Below are positions 8,296-17,002 of a stretch of 64,000 nt of DNA, one piece after another. The first letter of the stretch is position 1; every line of letters starts with the position of its first letter. The translations under genes were made by a program, and so were the position numbers. The notes below the pieces were generated by a model that searched no databases, was not told where the DNA came from, and saw nothing but the letters and a program-made list of their open reading frames with translations. The stretch covers positions 1 to 64,000 of the forward strand of contig JAZSFC010000028.1 in NCBI GenBank assembly GCA_045531955.1. Direction: 5' to 3'. The stretch is from SIG299 sp045531955 (lineage in GTDB: Bacteria > Bacillota > Clostridia > Lachnospirales > Lachnospiraceae).

Positions 8296-8356
8296 AGCAT
8301 TTCCTTCCGTGTGGATTATTCTGTATTATCGTACCAGTTTTTTGTAATAAACGCAA

Positions 8357-8381
8357 GGACAAGGTAAGTTTATCCTTGTCC
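8357..8381 (-). terminator. Weak hairpin after the radical-SAM activase gene
   Basis: The stem GGACAAGG/CCTTGTCC overlaps the stop codon at 8370-8372. Only a short, interrupted T-run follows on the minus strand, so termination before the ABC-F gene is likely partial. Confidence 0.45.
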
Positions 8382-9113
8382 CCGGAGTTTTGTATTTGGA
8401 ATATATGGTTGTAAAACAGAAATAAATTCCTGAAGAACCTCATCTTCTACGGGATGGAAGCGGGATGTATCGCTGCAGACCAGATTTCCGGAATCTTTGA
8501 AATTTTGAAGATAGTAAACGGAAGGCAGGGTGCTGGTGTGAAAGATCTTTCCGCCCAACCCCGACAGCCATGCGCCGATATGCTGCATTTTTTCCGTGCT
8601 GTGGAGTTCCTTTGTGACGGTTGTGCGGAACTCATGACGGATTCCGGATTGCAACAGCAGGGAAATACTTTTTTCAATACGCTCCAACTCAAAAGAGGCT
8701 TCATGAATGCCGGTAGTAGAAGCATAAAAATCTCTGGAATTTTTGATGTCCATGGCTACCATATCCAGTAGCTGGGCATCTAACAGTTTTTTTAATACCT
8801 CCGGTTGATAACCGTTAGTGTCCAGTTTAACCAAAAGCCCCATTGCTTTGATTTTTGAGATAAATTCCGATAAGTCCGGCTGCAGGGTTGGTTCTCCGCC
8901 GGTGATGCAGACACCATCCAGCTTGCCCTTGCGGGATGCAAGGAACTCAAAGAACTCCTCTTCTGTAATGACAGGACAAGAACCGGGTGCCAGTACCAAC
9001 GGTGCATTATGACAATAAGGACACCGGAAATTGCAGGTGCCGGTGAATGCGGTACAGGCAAGATGTCCCGGAAAATCCAGTAAGGTTAATTTGCTAAGTC
9101 CATGTAACTGCAT
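8370..9113 (-). CDS. Radical SAM anaerobic ribonucleotide-reductase activase-like protein (NrdG type)
   Basis: 247 residues from ATG at 9113; a GTG five codons earlier is not used because the AAAGGA site lies between them. The radical SAM cluster motif CNFRCPYC is followed by the VCITGGEPTLQ segment typical of SAM binding. The opening LTLLDFPGHLACTAFTGTC is characteristic of the anaerobic RNR-activating protein family. It would generate a glycyl radical on a partner enzyme. No nrdD is visible in this window. The gene lies 36 bases after the esterase gene and may be read through from it. The partner is therefore not shown here. Confidence 0.85.
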   Translation of the reverse strand: MQLHGLSKLTLLDFPGHLACTAFTGTCNFRCPYCHNAPLVLAPGSCPVITEEEFFEFLASRKGKLDGVCITGGEPTLQPDLSEFISKIKAMGLLVKLDTNGYQPEVLKKLLDAQLLDMVAMDIKNSRDFYASTTGIHEASFELERIEKSISLLLQSGIRHEFRTTVTKELHSTEKMQHIGAWLSGLGGKIFHTSTLPSVYYLQNFKDSGNLVCSDTSRFHPVEDEVLQEFISVLQPYIPNTKLRGQG

Positions 9114-9149
9114 AATAAATCCTTTCACTTTGGTAACAGAGACTAGATC

Positions 9150-10235
9150 TTACACACCGAGTTTCTGTAAATATTCTTTCAGGTTTTCTTCGTGCCATTG
9201 ATGACCACCGGGACAAATTTCATGGAAAATGCGGTCTTCTGATTGATAGAGACGGTATGCATTTCGCATGATATCTATCTGCTCTTCCACATTTTGGAGC
9301 CCGCGGGCGCCGTTTAAGTGGTCTTCTGCGCAGCTTTGTACCCAGACAGGACGAGGTGCCAGCAGTGCGGCAATATCGCCCATGTCCACATGCTCCCAAA
9401 GGTGAGGCACATAATTGCAGTTGCAATTGCCGTTCCGGGTGAGCAGTGCTTCTTTATAGCCGTACAAATATCCGCTGATTACAGCCACGCTGATACGGTC
9501 GTCCAACGCAGCAGCCCAAAGGGTTTGCATGCCGCCGCCGGAAAAACCGAGGCAGCCGACTTGTGCGGTGTTCCATTCGGTACGGGTTTTGATATAGTCA
9601 ATTAACCGGAAAATATCCCAGGTATTCATTCCCACTAAGGTCATGCCCAGGGGTTCCGCCATGTGGGAAATCTGATAACAGCTGCCGTTTTTAAAATGGG
9701 ATTCTTCATCATTTTGCATGGCAGCTTCCCTTCGTTCTCCAAAGCCGCGGCAATCCGGACAAAAGGTGACAAAACCTTCTCTTGCCAGTTGCATACCATA
9801 GTCATAGTGGAATTTTTCAATGCAGTCCATAGCGGCAGGGATATCATAACAGCCAGCTACGGAATATTTACCTGCTCCCTGGTGGCCGGGAAGGGCGATA
9901 AAGCATTGCACATCGCCTTGACGGAGCTTTTCCGGAATCAAAATATACATTGGCATATAGATACCGGGTTCCACCTGGATGACAACTTTTTCCCTGGTGA
10001 TGCCGCCGTCAAGTGCTACAACCTCCAGCATATTTGGAGCCAGGTCACAGGTCTGCATTTTCGGAAGTCCGATAAGATCTGCCAAAAGCTTTCTGGTTTG
10101 GCGCTTCCAGGTAATATATTCTTCCACGGTGTCAGCCTGAAGGCGGTCAGACCGTTCCTCTTCTTCAAAGCGGGTCTGCATAGCCTGCAGAGTGCTGTAA
10201 TAGGTTTCTATTTTTGGAAATCTGCGTTGTTCCAT
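9150..10235 (-). CDS. Alpha/beta hydrolase, acetyl(xylan) esterase-like
   Basis: 361 residues, no signal peptide, so cytoplasmic. The nucleophile elbow GFSGGG (Ser232), Asp305 in CAEDHLNG and His345/His348 in GGHQWHE form a plausible catalytic triad. An oxyanion-hole-like ALPGHQGAGK lies near 115. The overall layout matches the large carbohydrate-esterase-like alpha/beta hydrolases often annotated as acetyl xylan esterase. Its start overlaps the end of the pectinesterase gene by 28 bp, so the two are translationally linked. The substrate may be acetylated pectic or xylan oligosaccharides, an inference from context. The ribosome site AAAGGAG is 8 bases upstream. Confidence 0.85.
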   Translation of the reverse strand: MEQRRFPKIETYYSTLQAMQTRFEEEERSDRLQADTVEEYITWKRQTRKLLADLIGLPKMQTCDLAPNMLEVVALDGGITREKVVIQVEPGIYMPMYILIPEKLRQGDVQCFIALPGHQGAGKYSVAGCYDIPAAMDCIEKFHYDYGMQLAREGFVTFCPDCRGFGERREAAMQNDEESHFKNGSCYQISHMAEPLGMTLVGMNTWDIFRLIDYIKTRTEWNTAQVGCLGFSGGGMQTLWAAALDDRISVAVISGYLYGYKEALLTRNGNCNCNYVPHLWEHVDMGDIAALLAPRPVWVQSCAEDHLNGARGLQNVEEQIDIMRNAYRLYQSEDRIFHEICPGGHQWHEENLKEYLQKLGV

Positions 10236-11188
10236 AGGATGTTCTCCTTTGTATAGCGGGCAACTTCTTCGGAAGTCAACTGATGACTCCAGGGTACTCT
10301 GGTTTCCGGGGAAGCGCCGGGACCGTAGTTTTCATATTCGGCATAAAAGCTTTGTTCTCTTGCTTCTTCTTTGTTCCAGTCGTGCCAGCCTTCTTTTTTT
10401 ATGTGAGGACCAAGCTCCGAGCGGAGAATGACGGTTTTTGCAAAGTTGCGCCACGGACGTCCCAGATATACGGTTTCCGGTGCGCACTCGGAGGTAAAAC
10501 GGCATTTGTCAAACACATAGCCGAACGGCCTTCCTTCCGGCGTGGAGGCTGCAGTAATGTAGCCTTCCGGGTCACCGCCGCGGGCCATGGAGAAAATTTC
10601 ACATTCTTCAAAATACGCGGTTGCACCGCCAAAAATAAAATCCACATCTCCTTCGATGTAGCAGTTTTTATAGTAATGGGTGCCGTTGTCTCTTGGGGCA
10701 TGTTCTCTTGGACCGCGGAAGCCGCCCCATTCGATAACCGTTGGCGGCAACGGAGCGGTAAACAGGGTGTCCTGACGTCCGAGGAACCGGCAGTTTTCAA
10801 AGGTCATGCAATCGCCGTCGGCGTAAACTGCCACGGCCTGACCTATTTTTGCACCATAACCTGCGGTGTTGGCAAAGGTGATGTTTTTTGCGGTGAAATG
10901 GTTGCCGTGGATAAAAATAGTATAAGAACGGAAGGTTCCCCGCTTGAGATTGTCCGGCATCATAAACAGGGCATAGTCATCAAAGGTGATAATAGTATGC
11001 TCTGCATCCTCGCCGATAAGGGAGACATTATCCCGCTCTAAGTCTAACTTTTCTTTATAGGTTCCGGCTGCAAGGTGTATTTCTACAGCAGATTCTGCAG
11101 GAACTGCCATAGCCAGGGTAAAGGCTTCGCTTATGGTAGCAGCATCTTTAGTGCCGTTTGGATTTACATAAATGGTGATGGTTTTCAT
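10208..11188 (-). CDS. Pectinesterase (CE8 family), cytoplasmic
   Basis: 326 residues from ATG at 11188, which has AAGGAG at good spacing. Right-handed beta-helix protein of carbohydrate esterase family 8, which removes methyl groups from galacturonan. Conserved catalytic features are GRQDTLF (Asp140), DVDFIFGG (Asp183) and LGRPWR (Arg near 244). There is no signal peptide, so it should act on imported oligogalacturonides rather than polymer. It is the first gene of a minus-strand operon with the esterase at 9150. Its promoter sits back to back with that of the SRP RNA. Confidence 0.93.
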   Translation of the reverse strand: MKTITIYVNPNGTKDAATISEAFTLAMAVPAESAVEIHLAAGTYKEKLDLERDNVSLIGEDAEHTIITFDDYALFMMPDNLKRGTFRSYTIFIHGNHFTAKNITFANTAGYGAKIGQAVAVYADGDCMTFENCRFLGRQDTLFTAPLPPTVIEWGGFRGPREHAPRDNGTHYYKNCYIEGDVDFIFGGATAYFEECEIFSMARGGDPEGYITAASTPEGRPFGYVFDKCRFTSECAPETVYLGRPWRNFAKTVILRSELGPHIKKEGWHDWNKEEAREQSFYAEYENYGPGASPETRVPWSHQLTSEEVARYTKENILWNNADFQK

Positions 11189-11252
11189 GGAATTCTCCTT
11201 ATAATTAACAGGCAGAACCAAAGCTCTGCACTTTTTTTGTTGTTCTTTTCTT

Positions 11253-11281
11253 ATTATAAAGAAAAACCGATGGTTATTCAA
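11253..11281 (-). promoter_or_regulatory. Promoter of the pectinesterase operon
   Basis: On the minus strand TTGAAT (11276-11281) and TATAAT (11253-11258) have a 17-bp spacer. The leader then holds a small GCAGA/TCTGC hairpin after an A-run, before the ribosome site. Confidence 0.65.
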
Positions 11282-11291
11282 TAGTTTTCCC

Positions 11292-11320
11292 TTGACAGTT
11301 CGGAAAAAAGCCGTTATACT
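11292..11320 (+). promoter_or_regulatory. Promoter of the SRP RNA
   Basis: A consensus TTGACA (11292-11297), a 17-bp spacer and TATACT (11315-11320) lie seven bases before the predicted RNA start. Strong promoters are expected for this abundant RNA. Confidence 0.85.
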
Positions 11321-11327
11321 GAAATCT

Positions 11328-11590
11328 GCCGTGCAGCCGGGGAGTTAGCGGTGCCCTGTACCTGCAATCCGCTCCAGCAGGGGTGATATCCGGCCTCGGG
11401 CAGGTTCTTGTAAAGCCGCCCATCATAAGTGGTGTTGATACTCTGGTCTTGCGCAACGGATGTTCGTGAACCGTGTCAGGTCAGGAATGGAGCAGCACTA
11501 AGCGAAAAGTTCCGTGTGCCGTAAGGGCGCCGGGGAGGAGCTAACTGTGGTGGTACCGTTTATGAGTCGTGTTCAAAGCCGGATGCACGG
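11328..11590 (+). ncRNA. ffs: Signal recognition particle RNA, large bacterial type
   Basis: About 263 nt. The 5' GCCGTGC and 3' GCACGG ends can pair. The 5' part carries the Alu-domain wording seen in Gram-positive SRP RNA (GGGGAGTTAGCGGTGCCCTG and CAATCCGCT). The helix-8 core GTCAGGTCAGGAATGGAGCA is the Ffh-binding site. With helices 2-8 this is the long Bacillus/Clostridium form rather than the short 4.5S form. The exact 3' end is estimated from the terminal pairing. Confidence 0.93.
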
Positions 11591-11655
11591 ATTGAAAAAA
11601 GTGAAAAAAAGTGTTATGATAGAGTCGGGTGTGTGTAAGCATCCGGCTTTTTATG
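11575..11655 (+). terminator. Terminator-like stem around the tatD promoter
   Basis: AAAGCCGGATGC (11575-11586, the SRP RNA 3' tail) is a perfect 12-bp complement of GCATCCGGCTTT (11639-11650), which is followed by TTATGTTTTA. The loop of about 52 nt contains the tatD promoter. It could end SRP RNA readthrough transcripts but not transcripts that start at the internal promoter, since they lack the 5' arm. Confidence 0.55.
11592..11620 (+). promoter_or_regulatory. Promoter of the tatD operon
   Basis: TTGAAA (11592-11597), a 17-bp A-rich spacer and TATGAT (11615-11620) begin directly after the SRP RNA end. Confidence 0.7.
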
Positions 11656-11675
11656 TTTTAGAAAGGTAAACGACT

Positions 11676-12455
11676 ATGATTTTTGATACACATACACATT
11701 ATGATGACGAGCAGTTTGATAATGACAGAGACGCTTTGCTTTGCTCACTCGCAGAGCGGGGTGTAGGCGCTGTTACCAATATGGGAGCTTCCATGCGGGG
11801 GGCAAAGGATAGTGTCAAACTGGCCCAAAAATATCCTTTTGTTTATGCTGCGGTGGGAATTCATCCGGATCATGCAAAGGAATTAAATGAAGAAGAGTTT
11901 GAAGTGTTAAAAACGCTGGCAGCAGAAGAAAAAGTAGTTGCTATCGGTGAAATAGGATTAGACTATTATTGGGATTCCACGGAGAGGGAAGACCAGAAGT
12001 ATTGGTTTAAACGGCAGCTTGCCCTTGCACAGGAGCTGAAGCTTCCGGTGGTGATTCACAGCCGGGATGCGGCAGCAGACACATTGGAAATTATGAAGGA
12101 AGCATATCACCAGTCCGGAAAAAAACTTACGGGGGTTATCCACTGCTTTTCGTATGAAACGGAAATGGCCAGGGAATATGTTAAAATGGGATTTTATCTT
12201 GGCGTTGGCGGCGTGGCAACCTTTAAAAACGGACGGAAATTAAAGGAAGTAATCGAAGATATTCCAATGGAAAAAATAGTACTGGAAACAGACTGTCCGT
12301 ACTTGGCGCCGGTGCCGTTCCGGGGGAAAAGAAACAGTTCAGAACTGCTTTCTTATGTAGTAGCTGCAATCGCAGAACTGAAAGGCATTTATGAAGGAGA
12401 GGTAGAACGCATCACCTGGGAAAATGCATGCAACTTATACCGTTTGACACTTTAA
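11676..12455 (+). CDS. tatD: TatD family metal-dependent DNase/hydrolase
   Basis: 259-residue TIM-barrel hydrolase of normal family length. The N-terminal metal site THTHYDD, a central AIGEIGLDYY glutamate, VIHSRDA, GVIHCFS and ETDCPYLAP are all in order. TatD proteins are magnesium-dependent 3'-5' exonucleases or deoxyribonucleases active in DNA repair and turnover. It lies upstream of rsmA as in many Firmicutes, though here no ribonuclease M5 gene stands between the two. It likely heads the operon tatD-rsmA-GNAT-tadA. Confidence 0.93.
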   Translation: MIFDTHTHYDDEQFDNDRDALLCSLAERGVGAVTNMGASMRGAKDSVKLAQKYPFVYAAVGIHPDHAKELNEEEFEVLKTLAAEEKVVAIGEIGLDYYWDSTEREDQKYWFKRQLALAQELKLPVVIHSRDAAADTLEIMKEAYHQSGKKLTGVIHCFSYETEMAREYVKMGFYLGVGGVATFKNGRKLKEVIEDIPMEKIVLETDCPYLAPVPFRGKRNSSELLSYVVAAIAELKGIYEGEVERITWENACNLYRLTL

Positions 12456-12483
12456 ATGTATTGATATACAGAAAGGAATTCAC

Positions 12484-13344
12484 ATGGCAACCTTAGGCAA
12501 TCCTCAAAATACCATTGAAATATTAAAGAAATATGATTTTATGTTCCAAAAACGGTTTGGACAGAATTTTTTAATTGATACCCATGTATTGGAAAAGATT
12601 ATCAAATCTGCGGAAATCACCAAGGAAGATCTGGTTTTGGAAATCGGTCCCGGTATTGGTACGATGACCCAGTATCTTTGCGAGAATGCCAGGGAAGTTA
12701 TTGCGGTAGAAATCGACAAAAACCTGATTCCGATTCTTACAAACGATACCTTGGCAGAATATGACAATGTTACTATTATCAACGAGGATATTCTAAAGTT
12801 GGATTTAAATGCACTGGTGCAGGAAAGAAACGGGGGAAAACGCATCAAAGTAGTGGCAAATCTTCCGTACTACATTACAACTCCGATTATTATGGGCTTA
12901 TTTGAATCCCATGTACCGCTTCAAAATATTACGGTTATGGTACAAAAAGAAGTGGCAGACCGTATGCAGGCAGGACCGGGCAGTAAGGATTACGGTGCAT
13001 TGTCTTTGGCGGTGCAGTATTATGCTACTCCTTACATTGCGGCCAACGTACCGCAAAACTGCTTTATGCCGCGGCCGAATGTAGGCTCTGCGGTTATCCG
13101 TCTGACCTTACATGAAAAGCCTCCGGTACAGGTTAAAGATGAAAAATTTATGTTTGCGTTGATACGGGCGTCCTTTAACCAGAGAAGAAAGACCTTGGTA
13201 AACGGGTTGACCAATGCGGCAGAACTGAATCTTTCCAAAGAACAGGTGCAGGCAGCGCTGGAACAGATGGGATTATCTGCCACCATTCGAGGTGAAGCTT
13301 TGACATTGGAACAGTTTGCAGAGCTTGCCAATTTACTGGTATAA
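12484..13344 (+). CDS. rsmA: 16S rRNA (adenine1518/1519-N6)-dimethyltransferase
   Basis: 286 residues. RsmA/KsgA dimethylates two adjacent adenosines in the 3' hairpin of 16S rRNA during small-subunit maturation. The RFGQNFLID start, the SAM-binding loop LEIGPGIGTMTQYL, and the catalytic NLPYYITTPI motif are intact. The C-terminal domain includes ASFNQRRKTL. The GAAAGGAA site lies 7 bases upstream. Follows tatD by 28 bp. Confidence 0.96.
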   Translation: MATLGNPQNTIEILKKYDFMFQKRFGQNFLIDTHVLEKIIKSAEITKEDLVLEIGPGIGTMTQYLCENAREVIAVEIDKNLIPILTNDTLAEYDNVTIINEDILKLDLNALVQERNGGKRIKVVANLPYYITTPIIMGLFESHVPLQNITVMVQKEVADRMQAGPGSKDYGALSLAVQYYATPYIAANVPQNCFMPRPNVGSAVIRLTLHEKPPVQVKDEKFMFALIRASFNQRRKTLVNGLTNAAELNLSKEQVQAALEQMGLSATIRGEALTLEQFAELANLLV

Positions 13345-13355
13345 CAGAGGTGCGT

Positions 13356-14063
13356 ATGAAGTATCGGTTGGAGTGGCTGTCAGAGGACGAAGGCAGCATT
13401 ACGTTTTTGGAGGGTGGAGAGCCTTTTATGACCCTGAAGGTATTTCTTGTGGGGGAAGAAGAGGCAGAGCTTCGGATACAAGATGTTGTGTTTTTAGAAA
13501 ACGACAGGAAAACAAGTGACTTACAGGAAAAAGTCATTACTAAAATGACCGAATGCATTTCGGAATCTTTTCGACTGTTGTGGGAAGAGGGGTTCGAGGA
13601 GACTATCCTGGTGGAACCAAAAGAGTCGAAATTAGCGGAAATACTGGATTCTACTGATGTAGTAAGCTTGGTTTATAAGGAATACATGATGAAACGTGAT
13701 TTTGCCCGACATAAATCTACAGGTTGTGGTTTGCCTGCTCTTCGTCTGACAAAAAACGAGGACGGATACGATTGTGAAAATGCGGAGGGAACTTTTTTTT
13801 GCAGACTGTTGGATTATGAGAAGACAAAGGAACAAAAACGTTGTTTTTACCTATATGAGGTAGAGGTTGATGCAGTAAAGCGGAATCAGGGAATCGCCAC
13901 TGCATGTCTACGTAAATTGTTTGAACTGCTTGCGGAGCAGTCACCGGTCACGGTTTATTTGCAGGTCGGCTCTTATAATGAGCCGGCAGTGCATTTGTAC
14001 GAGAAGCTGGAATTTGAAATTTCCGAAGAACTGCGGTATTACACTATGGCAGAGGATGATTAA
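13356..14063 (+). CDS. GNAT family N-acetyltransferase with novel N-terminal domain
   Basis: 235 residues from ATG at 13356 (AGAGG upstream); a GTG two codons earlier is less likely. The last 85 residues contain the acetyl-CoA-binding motif RNQGIAT and an end motif SYNEPAVHLYEKLEFE typical of GNAT enzymes. The first 130 residues, starting MKYRLEWLSEDEGSITFLEG, match no family I recognise and may bind the acceptor. The substrate is unknown. The position between rsmA and tadA suggests cotranscription, not necessarily a role in RNA modification. Confidence 0.78.
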   Translation: MKYRLEWLSEDEGSITFLEGGEPFMTLKVFLVGEEEAELRIQDVVFLENDRKTSDLQEKVITKMTECISESFRLLWEEGFEETILVEPKESKLAEILDSTDVVSLVYKEYMMKRDFARHKSTGCGLPALRLTKNEDGYDCENAEGTFFCRLLDYEKTKEQKRCFYLYEVEVDAVKRNQGIATACLRKLFELLAEQSPVTVYLQVGSYNEPAVHLYEKLEFEISEELRYYTMAEDD

Positions 14064-14085
14064 GAATATCAGGAAAGGGTATAGC

Positions 14086-14583
14086 ATGGCGAGGAAAAAA
14101 AAAGAACTGACGCAGGATGAAAAATATATGAAAGAGGCAATCCGTCAGGCAAAAAAAGCGGAAAAGCTGATGGAAGTTCCCATTGGTTGCGTAATTGTGT
14201 ACCGGGACAAAATTATTGCCAGGGGCTACAATAAACGGAATACTAAAAAAACCACCCTTGCCCATGCGGAAATTATCGCCATAGCAAAAGCAGGAAAAAT
14301 AATCAATGACTGGCGATTGGAAGACTGTACGATGTATATTACCCTGGAGCCGTGCCAGATGTGTGCCGGCGCGATTGTTCAGGCAAGAATGAAGAGGGTG
14401 GTTATCGGAAGCAGAAACGCCAAGGCCGGTTGTGCCGGCTCTGTGTTGAATTTGCTGCAAGAGGAACGCTTTAATCATCAGGTGGAATTAACGGAAGGGG
14501 TTCTGGAAGAAGAGTGCTCGGCCATGCTCAGTGATTTCTTTAAAGAACTCCGTAGGACAAAAGCACTGGAAAAGAATGCGTAA
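14086..14583 (+). CDS. tadA: tRNA-specific adenosine deaminase
   Basis: 165 residues from ATG at 14086 with GAAAGGG upstream. TadA converts A34 to inosine in tRNA-Arg(ACG). The zinc and proton-transfer motif HAE (His60, Glu62) and PCQMC (Cys90, Cys93) are intact. The N-terminal 20 residues are rich in Lys and Glu. The motif region begins with EVPIGCVIVYRDKIIARGYN. It ends the tatD operon. Confidence 0.95.
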   Translation: MARKKKELTQDEKYMKEAIRQAKKAEKLMEVPIGCVIVYRDKIIARGYNKRNTKKTTLAHAEIIAIAKAGKIINDWRLEDCTMYITLEPCQMCAGAIVQARMKRVVIGSRNAKAGCAGSVLNLLQEERFNHQVELTEGVLEEECSAMLSDFFKELRRTKALEKNA

Positions 14584-14655
14584 AAGGTTTGAATTACTGG
14601 GGAAATGGTGGTATACTAAGAATAAGGTATTATGTTTTTACGGGGGTAAAGCATC

Positions 14656-16989
14656 ATGGGATTTGAAATGAAAGCAAATGCAGTAAATCAGATTCCAAAA
14701 GGAACAGAAATTTTTTTGGAAAATGAACCGGCTGCGTATGTATGTGTCGTCATCAGAGGACGGGTGCTTGCAAGAACAGAATCGGTAAAAATTTCGCTTC
14801 CGTCCGGAAGTTTTCTTGGTGTGTTCGATTTGTCGGTAGGACACTATGTTTCTGATTATATCGCAACGGAAGACAGCATGCTGTATGCTTTTCCTATCCG
14901 AGACAAAAAAATGCTGCGGGCTATGTTAACATCTACCAATAAAGATTACCGTGGTCTTATGGTCAATTCTCTTACCAAGTATTTCTATGAGTTATCCAAA
15001 ATTAATGCAGAATTTCATAAAATGGCAGGAGAGTTATATGAATTGCTAACCGATGCTTATGCAAAATACAAGGGCTTTTGCCGGGATGCCGGTGAAGGTG
15101 TAATTCAGTTGCCTGCATTAGAGCAGATGGAAGCATATCAGGACGAAACACCAATGGAACGCAACAGTTTTTCCTATTATGAAGACTTGGCAAGAGTTCC
15201 GGCAGATGTCCAAAAAAGCTTTTTTGGCTGTGGTGTTGAATTAACCATGTTTCACATTAAGGAACTTTCCGGTATCATCAGCAATCTGATTATCGACACA
15301 AGGGAAGTTTGCTCTTACATAAAAGAATATTTTTCCTGCTTATATAATGACGGAGCAAAGAATCTTCTTCTGGGCTTAATGAAATTGTCCCATGAAACAG
15401 GAAAAAAGAGCCGCCCTGTGCAGGGGCTCCAGAATTTACTGGACAAATTACTGGATGAATTCAACCGTATGGAAGAACTTTTGGAACGGTATATGGGAAT
15501 GCCTCAAATTGCAAACCGCCAGCGCCTGGAAAAAATGTATACGGCTGTTTTAATGGGCGAAGGAATGGAGGAGGCTGCAGAAGTGGCTTCCGGAGCTTCT
15601 GATGAAGAATTATACCGGAGTTTAAAAAATACTCTCCCGCAATTGGTTGAGTTTTCCGGTGTGCCAAAGGAGCAGTTAAAAACATTTATAGAAGCGATGG
15701 GTACTTTTGTACGGGCCAAAGACAGGATGTCTACCGAAGATGATTTCAGAACACTTCGCCGTCAGATTGCAGATGGTTTTTATACATTGTACAAGGCGAT
15801 TTTCTTAAAGGTGCTGAAGGATGAGAACAATATGCCAAAGCCGGTGGAGCTGTTTTTAAACTATGGCTTTACTGACGAACGCCTGCTTACAAAAGAACAA
15901 ACCTTGGAATTATGCAGAATAGATGTTTCTACAAAAAATAAATATCATTGTACCATTTTCACCATTCCGGAGTGGCTGCGTGCAGTTTACAACGGTAAGC
16001 GTGAGCCGTCCAAGAATGAGTTTGATATGGAGTATATCGAAACACTGCGTGAGCAGAAGAAAATGGGCGAAATCAATGCAGAAGAAGAAAAGAAACTGGC
16101 AAATGACCAGATGAAGAAGCTGGAATATGAACTGCAGAATATGTTCCGCTATAATCACCGTATCGTAAACGGTCAGCCAAGTGTGTTTGTCCCGGTGCTT
16201 TGCAGTGAACAGATAATGAGCAGTCCGGAAAGAGCAGTGGTTACAAAGGACCGAATGGGTCAGTTAATAGAAAAGTATCGTGAAATTGATTATTCGGTAT
16301 TCTACCGTGAACTCAATTATGCAGATGCGGCCGCCGGCATTGAAAAGGAACTGATTATGAAAGAAGTGGTGCCGGACATCATTCTGTTCCCGGCTTACGG
16401 ACAGAATGCCAGCATGTGGCAGGAGTTAAGCTGTAAGCGCAGGGATTCTGCCGGCAGATTTTTGTTTCCGATTATGGCAGAAGGTAACATTGATGACCTG
16501 ATTATCAAGACTTTCGGACGGTTCCGTTGGGAATTATGCCGTACCATGCAGGGCAGTTCCTGGAACAACATCCAGTATAAATCCCTTACTTCGGAATATG
16601 CAGATTATATCCAGTTCTATAAAAAGAATAAAGAACTTTCCGAAGAACGTAAGGAAAAAATAAAACAACAGATTATGAAGGGAAAAAACAGTACAAGAGA
16701 AATTTTTGTGCAGGATTATGAGCTTTGGATTAAATCAGAAGCACTGGGAGCCATGCGTCTAAACAAGGTTGCCAGAGAGATTCTTGCTATGTACTGTCCG
16801 TTTAACAAAGAAATCAGAGAAGCCGTGGAAACCCAGCCGGCATTTGCCGATCCGATTGCACGGTTTAAGAGAGACCGGATAAAGAAAGTCCGCGAATTGG
16901 AATTGAAATATCATGCGTATACTACAAAGCAGGGAATTGCGCTGACACAGGAACTGCTTCACAATTTATCCTTCTACAAGGACAAATAG
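14656..16989 (+). CDS. Large cyclic-nucleotide-binding-domain protein, function unknown
   Basis: 777 residues, no membrane segment. Residues about 10-100 read as a cNMP-binding beta-roll (IPKGTEIFLENEPAAYVCVV, then a GSFLGVFDL glycine region), but the usual phosphate-binding GE...AR box is not clearly present, so ligand binding is doubtful. No helix-turn-helix is visible, so this is not a normal Crp/Fnr regulator. The remaining 650 residues, mostly helical, match nothing I recognise. They include a charged coiled section at about 455-500 and a YADYIQFYKKNKELSEERKE region near the end. It is first in a tight three-gene operon with an ABC ATPase (13-bp gap) and a TPR/P-loop protein. The ribosome site is weak (GGGGG); an alternative start at 14668 is possible. 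Confidence 0.8.
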   Translation: MGFEMKANAVNQIPKGTEIFLENEPAAYVCVVIRGRVLARTESVKISLPSGSFLGVFDLSVGHYVSDYIATEDSMLYAFPIRDKKMLRAMLTSTNKDYRGLMVNSLTKYFYELSKINAEFHKMAGELYELLTDAYAKYKGFCRDAGEGVIQLPALEQMEAYQDETPMERNSFSYYEDLARVPADVQKSFFGCGVELTMFHIKELSGIISNLIIDTREVCSYIKEYFSCLYNDGAKNLLLGLMKLSHETGKKSRPVQGLQNLLDKLLDEFNRMEELLERYMGMPQIANRQRLEKMYTAVLMGEGMEEAAEVASGASDEELYRSLKNTLPQLVEFSGVPKEQLKTFIEAMGTFVRAKDRMSTEDDFRTLRRQIADGFYTLYKAIFLKVLKDENNMPKPVELFLNYGFTDERLLTKEQTLELCRIDVSTKNKYHCTIFTIPEWLRAVYNGKREPSKNEFDMEYIETLREQKKMGEINAEEEKKLANDQMKKLEYELQNMFRYNHRIVNGQPSVFVPVLCSEQIMSSPERAVVTKDRMGQLIEKYREIDYSVFYRELNYADAAAGIEKELIMKEVVPDIILFPAYGQNASMWQELSCKRRDSAGRFLFPIMAEGNIDDLIIKTFGRFRWELCRTMQGSSWNNIQYKSLTSEYADYIQFYKKNKELSEERKEKIKQQIMKGKNSTREIFVQDYELWIKSEALGAMRLNKVAREILAMYCPFNKEIREAVETQPAFADPIARFKRDRIKKVRELELKYHAYTTKQGIALTQELLHNLSFYKDK

Positions 16990-17002
16990 AAAGGAATACT
17001 TC

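Noticed and set aside
10283..11041. A 252-residue open frame opposite the pectinesterase
   Set aside because: The pectinesterase on the minus strand has all family motifs and a ribosome site; this is its antisense shadow.
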